From Bolinopsis microptera (lineage: Eukaryota; Ctenophora; Tentaculata; Lobata; Bolinopsidae): a stretch of DNA of 64,000 bases. Below the pieces are notes generated by a model. That model was not told the origin of the DNA. It did no database searches and worked only from the letters and a program-made list of their open reading frames with translations. Location of the stretch: positions 3,128,001-3,192,000 of the forward strand of contig NC_087082.1 of the NCBI RefSeq assembly GCF_026151205.1, given 5' to 3'. The position numbers and the translations under genes are program-made. The first letter of the stretch is position 1. Each line of letters begins with the position of its first letter. This document shows positions 25,001 through 37,000 of this stretch, piece after piece.

Positions 25001-28000
25001 TGGCTATGTTCTCACTCTAACCTCCTTATGCTTTGGGAAAAAATCGGACAGTCCCACACTTGAGCAGGTGATGATTGGGTAAGGATTACAACTGATGCTG
25101 TTGGGTAGAAAAAGGAAGTGTCACATTTGTCTTGTATAGCATATAATATGTTCGTGCAATTACATGCTCAAGATATCCAAGATATTATGGTGAGAGTTAA
25201 AGATGGCTATTGTTTAATAGCCAGAGAACAGCACAAACGCATCGAACATGCAGAACTATTTTCTCAAAGCAAGCTGCACATCCTTGGCCTGCAAGAACAT
25301 CATGTAGTGCATTCTGAGCCTACCAGGATAGAAAAGATGAACAAAGGGATTCATCTAGTGACCTCATCTGCGTGGAGAAATGCAGCTGGCGCTTCTAATG
25401 GGAGAGTAGGAATCATCTTGACGAGGACAGCATATGAGGCTATTTAAGTCTTATAAAATCTTACAGCGCAAGGATCCTCACCAATCACCATGTCTTTTAA
25501 TGGAAAGCGCAGGCTCACTGTCATCACATGCTACAGTCATACAGAAGCCTCATCTGATGAGGAGGCAGAAAATCTCTTTTGTCTAAAACCAAGCATCTTA
25601 CTGTTAATTTAGTAGAAGAGGAGCCACACACAATAACTCCTAAAGACGGACATGCCTTAGAGAAAGTTGAGGATTTTTTCTACCTAGGAGCCTGGACAAG
25701 TACAACGGAGCACGACTTTAGGGTACGCAAGGCCAAGGCATGGGCTGCATACCACAAAATGAAGGCTATATGGAGGTCCAATTTGCGCCGAGATTTAAAG
25801 ATCCGTCTGTTTCAAGGCTACAGTTGAATCAATCTTCCTGTATGGAACGGAAACGTGGACAATGACAAAATCTTTGAAAACAATAGACGGATGTTACAGT
25901 AGAATGCTTTGGATGGCCCTAAACGTGGACTGGAGAGAACATCGCACCAACAAAGAGGTCTTTGGATCACTCCCAAGAGTTAGTTCGAAGATACAGGCCA
26001 GAAGAATGAGGTTGGCTGGGCACATCCAGAGATCCAGCGATATGATGACCTGGCAGTACACCAACTTCTCCTTCGGGAACCTAGCCATGGGACCAGAGGG
26101 AGGGGCAGACCACCGCTCACCTTCGTCGATAACCTAATAAGTGACACCGTACTCAAGAACACTGGGGAGATTAAGGAGCTTCTGGCGGACAGAAAGCTTT
26201 GGAGACACATCATTGAGACTCGGACTCTGAAGCCGCCTTAAGTCAAGTAATTTAAGTCATGTGCTTTGACCTTCGTCATAGCCTCTTTCAATGACAGGAG
26301 AACACATTTGCCACATTTGGCACATTTCCACTTTCTGCATTCATATGGATTATATCTCGATGAACTAGACATCCTCTTTGCTATCGTGATAACATTATTT
26401 TATTATAAACACACTTATATACTATGTAAACTATCTATTAAGTTAAGACATGAGAACAACACGTAGGTAAGACTCAGTGGGAAATAATTCACATTCAATA
26501 CAACAAATGAAATGGCTAGAATTTTGTTTAAATTTTGTTTAAAAACCCAAAAAAACCCAAAAAAACCCAATCCCAGTATTACCTTTTCTTGGGTAGGAGT
26601 TGGGTTTTTTTGGGTTACACCCCCCCCCCGAGTGTCAACTTAGCTTCTTATGAGATAAAAACTGGAATAAAGTGTGTTTTGTGACTTTGAGAGACCTTCC
26701 TTTTTTTTGGCCATTCTGTGAGGCAAATACCCGTATAGTAGTGCCGACAAAACTCTGAAGAAGTCTAATACAATCCCAACAGGATGCAGTACGTACAAAA
26801 TAGCATTAAACAAAGTCCTAAGCACCGAAGAACGGAACCAGCGAACGGCACTTTGTCTTCACCCTTAGCTTGTACTAGTACTACAAGTACAAGTTGTATA
26901 CAAGTTGCATTTTCAAGTTGTAGATGCAATACTGCGATAGATACAACAAAGATACAAGGGCAGGTCTCTCCCGAACGTTGGGATGGCCTGAGGTGCTTAT
27001 CTCCTTTTCAGTAATCCTAAGCCACTCTGTGCCGAGGCACTATACTAGCTGTAGGGGGGTTAGTCCTACGAGCCAGAGAGTGTGTATCACCAGCCGAAGC
27101 TGTACCAAATCACAGCTTGGTAACTGACCGACTTGCATCCGACCGGATTTGAACCCGGGTCTTCTGCTTGGGAGGCGATCGTGTTACCACTACACCACTG
27201 CGATAGATTGGTTCATAATTTGTCTTGGGCAACTAAAGCATCATGTCATTTATTATTATCAGCTATTTCCTCGATTTTAAATTCATAATTGTTATCGTAA
27301 AGTAAAGCAGCACTTTTCTTCAAGTAAACAAGTTGTTCTTAGGCACGTGGTTCTGGAACAAGTAGTCCTATGGTATATTATGGCTATATGGTTATCAGAC
27401 AGAATGAGGATTAAATCACTTTAAATCTTTAATTCTATCGAGTAGTGGCAAAATATTGCAGCTCAGTGGCTTTTTGTGGTAAAAAATCGCGAATTGTCGC
27501 GGAGAATGGGAACAATTGCGAAACAAATATTGATTTCTACATGACCGGATCTTAATTAAAGATAAGAATAAATTAAAACTTAAAAAATAAATAAAAACTG
27601 AGAATCATATATTATAATGATTTTCAGTTTTATTCTTTTCTTTAAGAATAAGATCCAGTCATGTAGAAATATACCTGCCAACATTTAAGTTTGAAGAGGT
27701 AAGCCTTGATGTCACTGAGTTTAACCCAGTAGTCGAGAGTTAGAGTTGTTTCTGTACAGACCCAATTTAGAAGTACTTCCAACTCCCACAGAAACGGAAC
27801 AGCCTGAAAATATGATATTTGTTAGATTGATTTCATCAAATCTTGTTGATTTGTAAACTGATTTGTAAACTGAAGACGTAAATACATACAATTTTAAATT
27901 TGATGTTTTAAATTGCAGTATTAACATATCTTAATATAATAGTTCTGTACAAAGATATTTCATGGTGGATACTACTAGTTTATTAATTATCATATCAGAA

Positions 28001-31000
28001 TATTATTACAAATGTTGTAATTTTAACAATCTGCACCCTCCCAGAGTCAGATGCAGAGGACGGTATGTGTGGCCACGTACCCTAGAGTGTTCATTAGTCG
28101 TGAGTGTTAGTTCATTGTTACCGTACTTAATGAGTATTAATTGTTGTAATTTTACTTTGTCTAATGGAGGAGTGTCCAGATGTTACTGATCACAGTGCTG
28201 GCAAGCACACCCGTGCAAATTTATTCCCCCTCCCCAGTTTCCATTTTTTCCAGAAGTAAACTTGCCATTACGAGTCGCCGTTGGTTTGAATGTGATTTGG
28301 TTGTAGATCATTTCATATTTTGCGCGGTGTTTTGTTTCATGTAAATAATGCGTACATCATGTCACGTCATATTATTGTATCGTATGGCGCGGCGTATGCC
28401 AGCTCTATTGACTGTTATTCTGTCTCATCTTAATTATTATTTGTAACTAACATTCATTAATAAACTCTGATGCTTACTCGACACTCGTACAGCACTATCG
28501 AGTCCTTGATTTTGTATAAGATTCTTAATAAATAAAGGTGCACACCGCGAATTTTGCAACTTTGGCTAAAATAGTAATAGGGCGTGATACAGAAACATAC
28601 TGCTATGTTTCGCAGCGTGGGTCCAATTAGATCACCCTCAAATTAGCGGCTAAAGTTTTCGCTCCCTATTATAGATATATATAGAGTGCCAGCATACAGC
28701 AAAATCGAAGAATGTAAACAGTGCGGAGTGTGGCTTGGACATTGCTAATTTTCTCACTTGTTTTGTGAACTGCTAGTTTCTGATCTTATCGGCCAAAAAA
28801 AGGTGTTTTTTGGGTCCAGGTTAATTTATGTCGTCAAATTTTCCGAATTTAGGTAAAACCCCCTTTTTTATTTGGTAGAGATGGGTTTTGGGATACAACC
28901 CGGGTTGTTTTTTTATAGGAATAGGCATACATAGATATGAGGGATTTACAAAAATAAATTACAAGTGGGAGAGGGTAATGCAAAGGGGTAAGAATAAACA
29001 ACGTTTGCTATATCATGTCCAACGCTCCTGCCCCACTGCACTGCTCTGCTCATGCTAAAGGGTCACTGTATATACTCCCATAAATTTATTAAACTTTTAA
29101 TTTCAAAACGCGCCTTTTCTAAAATAAATTTGGGCTCCTTTTTAGAAACTGAGATAATTTGAAAAATTTTAGGATTAAATGAAAATAAAAATTAAAAACC
29201 CAACCAAAAACCAAAACACTACAATTATAAACTTTCCCAATTTACTTTAAGGCTTCTTTAAGGTCATTATACTACCTGTACCCCCGGCAGAAACCCAAAT
29301 TTAAAACCTTTATCAAACCCTGGCTTGCTCGAGGATTTTGGGTATAGTATTTTTAGCTTATAGTAAAAAAAGCACGGTTTGTTCATTTTTTCCCAATTTT
29401 ATATTGTTAATTTGGTCGTTTTTAGCCCAATTCAAGCAAATCACCATTCTTTCTAAAAATTGTTTATTATGAAACCGGGATGTAACATGGTATCATTGAT
29501 TGGAAACCCTTCCATATCAAGGCAGCCTTCGTTACAGAGTTAATTTAGTTCGGAACAGACTTGTACGTGTACCCTAATTCTTGAACTTGCCAGTTTGTTT
29601 CAGTTTTCCCGGGGGTGGTAAGTTTGACTTTTTGGACTAGGAGCGTTTTAAAGTACAGCCCCTTTTTTGTGCTCCCAAGTTTCCCCACTCAAGGGGAGTT
29701 TCAATTTTTCAGCTTTAATGTTTCCCAATGCCCTTTAACTCGGAAAATTTGCAGTCAAACTTTTGTATTTTTTAACGGTTATGTTGTTTATATTTTATTA
29801 TTTAAAATTTTTGCTTTAATAATGTACGTTTTTGGGGTTTATAGAATTTTTTCCTGTGTTTCTCTTTTGGCCTACAATTCAATACCCAAGCATTATTCCT
29901 CTGTCTTTGTCTTCCTTCTTGAATGTTTAGTTTTGGTTACTTTTTCAAACTATTAAATAACAGGACTATTTAACTTGAAACCCTTAAATTCATCGTTTAA
30001 ATTAACCCTTTGGAGTGTTTTTTTTAATATCGTTTCTAATATAAAAATTTGGCTTTTTGGGGGTTTTAAAAACCCTTCAAGTCAAAAATAAACATGTGAT
30101 GCGTTTTAAAAAGTTGAGATCTAGCCTCGAAGCTGATCAAATTCCATTACCAAATTAATTGGCGTGTCCACAGGGGGGGTCTGAAATTTCGATTTATTAA
30201 TCGTTATATGGATACAAATTTTTTATTTAAGGGTTGTAAAATTGGGGGGTTCCATTTTATTTTTCCTAGAAGTTTTACCGTCCAGAATAATCGGTTTTTG
30301 TTATTTTCCAAAAATCGGGGCCCTTTATAACATTCAAGTCAAAATAAAATTTGCATGCGGGTATTTTAAACCTTTAATATAAAAAATTTTCCCTTTTAAT
30401 TTGGATGGTTGAAACTTAGAAACTTTCAATTTAATTTTTATGCTTTAACACGTGAAAAACGCCGATTATTTTCGTTATCCATAAGTCCTTTTTTCCGCTC
30501 AAAAAAATTCGTGGCTTTTTTTCAGAGAAAATTGAACAAAAATCGTAACTTCCGAAAAAACCCAAAAGTAATTAATTTGGTTGGGTTCCTAATTGATTAT
30601 AAAATGCATTTGTTTCCAATTTCAAAATTTTTGGTTCTGGGCCCCAATTTACCAGATCCCCATATTTAAATGATTCGGAAAACAAACCATCATTTTTCCC
30701 ATTGAGGAAGCCCTTTGGCATTTTTTGTTCGATTCGTTTAATATGTTTAATGCCGGTTTTTTGACGGGTTAATAATTTACTATCCTTGAAAATGGTAAAG
30801 CACCAGCCCAAAATGGTTTGGCGATTTCCGGGAAATAATTTTTGGCCATGTGTTGCTCAAAAACCCTTTAAAACCGGGAAAGGCTTTTTGCCTTTTGGAG
30901 GCCTTCGATTCAAAAGAAGGGGGGTGAGTTTTGGGCTCATAATGGCGCCGGACCTTCCGGGTTGGAAAAATTCCCCCGGAAAAACTGTTTTCAACTTGGG

Positions 31001-34000
31001 TTTTTCATACCTCGGAAGTCCAAATTCTAAGGTTTGTAATTTGCTGGTTTTTTCAATAATGCCTAAAGATGGCCTACAAACCTTTAGAGTTAACGTTAGG
31101 AAACCCGTTTTTACCAAATAAGTTTTGTGTCCGTAAGGGCGAAAGTAAGTGGGTAAGACGGAGTAATATAAATTTAAACTAGTTAAAGGCGTATAGGCCG
31201 ATGGTTAGAAATTTGGCCGTTTAGCCATATACTCGATGGCGAAATATATGGCCGGAAAAAAGGGGGCCACCTATGTTTTCCCTGGTTTGAACGCAAAAAT
31301 AAACCCGGGAAAAAAATAGTGCCAATCCTCCCTTTTGGACGTTAAATCCCGGGACCCCAATTTTAAAGACTTTTTTTGGGAACGGCTTAGGAAGATCACA
31401 AGGCCCAAAGAAGAATTAAAATTTTTTAAAAGACGGAATTTTTTACGGAATTAGAATGAAGATAAGGTCCGGATTTGTAGAAACAAAGCACGGAGAAGTG
31501 ATCAATGGGGAATTTCTTTGAGGATGAAAGGATAGGAGACCTAAGTTAATATCAAAAGGGTTTTTTATGGGTAATTTGCTATCAGTTTGCATTGATTTAA
31601 ATTCCCAGTTGTTTAGGGAATTGATTCCCGGTGATAATAAAAGGGAAAACCGAAAGCCGTATCTATTAAAACACACCTGCCCTCACTCAATCATTTCATA
31701 CTTTTTCCCCCCAAACCTATTCGTAATTCTTTCCACGGCTTTTTGTTTGGTATTCCTAAAGGGTTCGGGGACCTTAAATAGCCGATTCTGTTCTGAAATT
31801 GACAACTATGGGATTGAAGAAAAAAAAAATTTGCAGCAAATTAAACCCGTTTAACAAATCTTATTACTAATCCTTCTAAACTTAGATTTTTATGGCTGGG
31901 AAAAAATTTGGTACATCTCCCGTACTGCGTGAATTAACATTAAAACAATAAAAATTATCAAATTGACTAAGTTTTTTTCCAGAAATTTTACCTTTTAATT
32001 TAATACCCGCCATTTAAGATTTTTCATTTTAAAATATATTAAAACTTAAATATCAGCATCAAGTTAAACATGCAAATTCTTAAATTTTTTAGAATGGTTA
32101 TTCATAACAAAATGATGATTTAAAGTGTTTTTATTCAGAAAACTTTGCAGAGTTTACGTACAGGGAACAGGGATTTAAACCCGTACAGGGCCTAACCTTT
32201 AATTCTGTAACCGCGTTACAGTACGTAGAGATTTTCCCCGGCATAGTTCACCAGTTTGTCACCTAAAGGTTTTTGGGCAACTTAGCTCCAAATTTTCTTA
32301 ACGGGTCCTTTACTTTCCTTAGCTTTGTTCATTATTCAAACCTTTAATGTTTCCCTAAATAACTCGTAATTGAAAAGTTATTTTTAGTTAAAGTGTTTAA
32401 GTTTTTGTTTTAGAATTGTATAATTAGAAAGTTGTTTTACCATTAAAATCGATGTGCGGTATTAGGGCAAATAGGGGTCTTGGATTTAAGGTTGGGGTCA
32501 ATTATATGAATCGTTGCCATTTGGTCTTTTTAAACTTAGTAGTTTTTTATATGTTTGTACTTATCAATTTGATTGGGAATACAAGGAACCTAGTTTAATT
32601 AACACCCACCTTACACCAATCATTATAACTTATTTAGAGTAGTTTTTTGCGGAATTCTTTTTTCGGAATTTCAAAAAAGCTTTTACTAAAAAACCCATGA
32701 AACCTGAAAGTCCCCAATTTTTCTTTATGGCTGGTTAAATTTAAAAAAAATTTCCCCTATGATATAAATATAAGGGCCTGGCAATTGAAAACTTACTTAA
32801 TAAATCTTTTTTTTAATTTCTGGATAGAAAACTAACGGACGCTCCCTGTTTGGAAATTGGGATGAAACAATCAAAAATTCACATAATTTAATAATTTTTT
32901 ACCTTTCCCCAAGAAAAATTTTCCGATTTTCAAAAATTATTGTTAAAATCATGATACATGTCTTTCCTCATATCCTTTTGGTATACCAATACATCAGGAT
33001 TTGGAATAGGTTCAAAATTCCTAAAATTAAATTGGAGTTACGGGTTTTAATGCGAGATAACATTTGAATGTTTCTATGTACCCCCATGAGGGATTTACGT
33101 CCGAGCACCTTATATTGAATCACGACTAAACTCGCTGGAAATTGGTTTTTCCCCTACATTCTTTAATTTGTCAATATTTAATCTTACCAATTAGTACAAT
33201 TTTTAGTTAACTGGTTTTAATCTTTAGTTTTGCTTAAGTAAATATATTCGGCAAAATCGCACATTTAATTTTAAATTACTCTAAAAGTTGGGATACGGAA
33301 CAAAGTAATTCTATTTACTACTTTTGCCTTTTCAATAATACAAAACTTTATACTTCAATGAATTAATTTTTCTATTTGGGTTTACTCTTAACATTTTTTT
33401 GGTTCGGGGCTTTTTTCTTTTAACCCAATAACTTTCTCGACGAGCCTTTTCATATTTTTCTACAAAAAATTAAATTGGACATTCCGGCAAAAAGTAATTT
33501 TTTTTAAACAATTGCAAATAATATTACATTTATACGTCAAAGGAATGAGTTATTAAAATTTTGTCTACTCCTTTCAAAAATTTTTTTAACAAAATTAACT
33601 CCTCTTGAATCTTCCTCCCGGGGGCATCCTGCGGATTTCCGGAAGAGGGTTTGTTTTGGATCAATTTTCGTAACAGCTTTACTGGCCCCAAAAAATTTTT
33701 AAAAACTAAGTTTCCAACATTTCAAATTAAAACCCATTTTTGAGGAGTTCCAACAATTTAATTATATTATAAATTCCCAACTTTTCCCAAAAACGAAATT
33801 TTTTCTTGTTTAAATAAACTGCCAACTAGAATTTTATTGAGATACGCGCCAAGGTAAACTTTGAGTTTTAAAATTAAAAATTTTCCGTATTCAGTCGCGA
33901 AGAAACTTCTAAGATTTGGTTTAGTTATTTTCCAGCATTCATTTTTTTCTACCCTTTTTGGTGATGTATCCATTGCGTGGGCACTGGTCAGGTGCCATTA

Positions 34001-37000
34001 CACATCACGATTTGTTGATGGCTATTGTTATACAAATTTAAACCTGTACTTCACATCTCAACTAATGACTCACTTTATAATGCAAGCACCAGTAAATTAC
34101 TGTGATTAACAGCAAACACGCAACACAGTGATAGCAATTTGCACGTTATACAGGGTGGCCCATAAACACTATATACTACCCATCGCACATTCTCTCTATA
34201 TTTTAACTGATAAGATATTTTAACTGATAAGGACTATCACAGATGATCCTTCCTGCTTGTTTATATCGTTTTTCTCATATGGAATGTGCGATGGATCATG
34301 GTGAATAGAATTGGTAAAACATAAATAAATCGGTGGTTTTTTAATTTTTTACCCAGGATTTTTTGTGGTTCCTATTAACCAATGTAAACAGTTTTGGGTG
34401 AGAAATTAAAGCTAGCACTGCACGCTCAGGAGCTAACTTTGTCACACAACCTCAGACTCACACAAAACTTAGCACGAAGTTGTGTCTAATTATGATTGAT
34501 ATTCTCTAAAAATTCGAAGCAAAAATATTAATCAGAACGTAAGTTATGGCGCTTTTCCATTCTGAAATAAAATAATTAGCAAGATCTCAGCGAGCTGTAA
34601 CAATTTTAAGAGATAAGGATGGGTATTGGGTAGTGTTTTATGGGCCACCCTGTATAATATGATACAAAGAAAACCCCATTTACGGACGTGAGGAGAGTTT
34701 AAAACTAAAATATTATCCCTACGTCAGTCAAGCTCTCACATTTTCAGCCTTGTAACTGTGTGCAACACTCAACAACTCTCAACAAGTCAACAGCTTGAAC
34801 TTCAAAAGCACATTTTTCTGTTTTCCACAGATTTGTACGAATCTACTAGTACTATTACAAGTTGATATACTATACTATGTACATGTAACATGATTGGCTA
34901 ATATACTACATTCTCAATATGTATTGTAACCATTGTAACCATTCTAGTCGCCCACGTGTTCACCACGTGTTCACCACGTGTCCACCACGTGTCCACGTCC
35001 TTATCTCCTCATTAGGATTAATCAATAAATTTCCATAATGGTTCCTCCCCGTCAACCCTAACGTAGAGGCTTATTGTTTGAAACTTGCAGCTCTGTCCGC
35101 AGCCCTTACTGCAACTTTACAGTCACTTATTTGTATTTTCGTTTATATATCCGTCTTAGTAAGTTGATATTATGTTATCTGATTTTAAATCTACACTGTA
35201 TAACGTGAAATGATGACTGGTCAGCAGTGTCTTTGTGGCTACTTTACTCTAAGTACTACTGTACTCTAAATACTACTTAAAGTAGTGTATAATTGTGCGG
35301 ATTCATTATATTATATTAGGAGTTATATATATTAGGAGTATGGGTGGAATATATGGGATATAATAATTTTTGGTACCCCTTATTACCCAACCTCAAAATA
35401 AGGCGCACCTTGGGAATTTGTGTGAATTCCGGGAATTTAAACCCTTAATTGGGAATTTTTGGGGGGCCCCAAATTGCTAATTGTGACATAAAAAGAGAGG
35501 TTTCCCTTTCATTAACCATTTTTGCCAATGGGGGGGAGATCCATATTTACAAAATGAGGCTAACCTTTAAAAAAAATTAATATAGTGGAAATTTATTGAA
35601 CACTCTAGTTCCCATAAAAAGTTTCAATTTTGTTTTGCCAAAGCTAAATTTAAGAACCTTTTTCTTTTTATGGGCGTTGGGGACAATTTTTTGGCAAAAA
35701 ATTCAATTAAACTTATAATTTACTTCTGGAAAATATTTTTTTAATACGGGAGTACCCTAAGTACTTTATCTGTGAACAACAGAAAATTTTTCTATAATTT
35801 AAAAGCTTCCAATAAGGAACTGAAAAAGTTTTACCCAACCAAGGATATTTCTACAGTTTTCAGACCGTGAACTAAGAAAATAATACCGAAAACCCAATGG
35901 ATTTTTTTAGTAACTGAAAAACTCCCAGGACGGGGATAAAGGGCCAAATTGTTTTCCCAAAGCCAAATTTTTTTGGATAGAATTAAGTTTTGGAATACTG
36001 AATTATTTATTTATACTCAAAAAACACCCATATTGAAAAAGAATTTACCAGTTTTTATGGATTTCACTTGAATTTTTTTTTGTCATTTGAAATCTACCGA
36101 ATAAAAAAAAAATTTTAAATTAAATTTTGTGTAAAAGTATACTATAACACATGCAGTTGGTGAGCGTTTTCCAATCGTGTTAAATGAAATTTACATCATA
36201 TTAAAAATGTGAAGATCAAAAAACGTATTTAAACCCCAAAAATAGGGGTTTGGAACCAAAAAACGGACATTCCCAAAACGCGCTACAAAAGTAAAGCTTT
36301 ATTGTTTTAGACAACTATTAATTTTGTGAAAAAATCGCCGTAAAACAAAACAAAAAAAAGGTACCCAATATAAAGATCAAACAATTAATTCTTTCACCCT
36401 TGGAATTTCTGGGGTCACGTGGTCCTAGGTATAGCGTTTCAAAGGGCCTGGGTAACTGTCCGAAAGGGGATGTGTCAACGAGTACTAAAAGGGGCCTGAG
36501 TCACGGTCTCAAAAGCGGCCCGACTTTTAAAAATATTTTGGTTTTAACTCCTCGAAATTTATTAATAGCGAAAATTTCAAGATTATGCGAAATTAGCGGA
36601 AAAAGCAAGATTATGCAGGAAATATGCAGGAAAATTACAGAAAATGTGCGGAAGTGTGCGGAAACAATGAAATTTATGCGGAACATGCTGCGGGAAACAG
36701 TAAATTGTGCGTCCCGCAACCCATCGCACCTATATGTGACTCTGAAGCAGTACACTTATATTATTAGTGTGATTTAGTTGCAATAAGTTCGTCCCATAGG
36801 CCATCAATGAGATTTGATTGCAGTCTCCATGAATTGTACCTCATCCTCATATATCCCTCTAAAGGTGTCTCCTAACCTGATTGGACTAGAGCGGGAGAGT
36901 TAACGTAGGTCTTGCGTCCAGATAGACCATAGAGAACTTGTTGAACATGTTGAGTGAGCACTGACTGTAGGACTGAGTAGGGAAGGTTTTCTTACTGTGT

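Larger units (their letters stand above)
24700..26240 (+). mobile_element. Internally deleted LINE (endonuclease start and C-terminus only)
   Basis: 24,700-25,117 is GC-richer and resembles a LINE 5' region. 25,118-25,447 encodes an AP-endonuclease-type N-terminal segment. After frame shifts near 25,450-25,580, the sequence jumps to the RT thumb and C-terminal region (25,579-26,240). The RT catalytic core is absent. The same family is present at 40.05-42.6 kb. Confidence 0.75.
23323..26629. mobile_element. Nested insert bounded by GGGTGTAACCC inverted repeats with hairpin ends
   Basis: Left end: a G run, then GTGTAACCCAAAAAAACCCA (about 23,324-23,350). Right end: TGGGTTTTTTTGGGTTACAC, then a C run (about 26,600-26,629). 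Just inside each end lies a quasi-palindrome of about 70 bp, AACCCAAAAAAACCC...GGGTTTTTTTGGGTT, around a core ATCCCAGTAT...GGGTAGGAG. The core has the same orientation at both ends, while the outer GTGTAACCC parts are inverted. The segment contains unrecognised minus-strand frames (23.5-24.7 kb) and a deleted LINE (24.7-26.24 kb). No transposase is identified. Confidence 0.55.
22204..26735. mobile_element. 4.5-kb TIR element inside a PIEZO intron
   Basis: Termini TACGGGTAAATGCCTCACAG (22204-) and its near-perfect inverted copy ending at 26735 form TIRs of about 27 bp, flanked by TA on both sides (22202-22203 and 26736-26737). TA duplication suggests an IS630/Tc1/mariner-like or similar transposase, but I see no such gene inside. 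The subterminal region repeats CCTCACAAAATGGCC many times on the left and carries GGCCATTCTGTGAGGC on both sides. The interior holds a second inverted-repeat-bounded insert and LINE debris, so the element is composite and probably non-autonomous. Confidence 0.7.

Noticed and set aside
25894-26213. Minus frames over the LINE C-terminal region
   Set aside because: Shadows of the plus-strand LINE coding sequence.
27130-27196. A functional glycine tRNA gene
   Set aside because: Missing 5' acceptor strand, mismatched anticodon stem, shifted T stem, and target duplications identifying it as a SINE head.
29615-29956. Plus frame of 113 codons, hydrophobic
   Set aside because: Lies in the low-quality AT-rich block; Phe/Leu-rich composition follows from T runs, and no motif is present.
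36400-36777. Plus frame of 125 codons
   Set aside because: Starts in the noisy block and passes through low-complexity GCGGAAA-like repeats; no domain or conserved motif.
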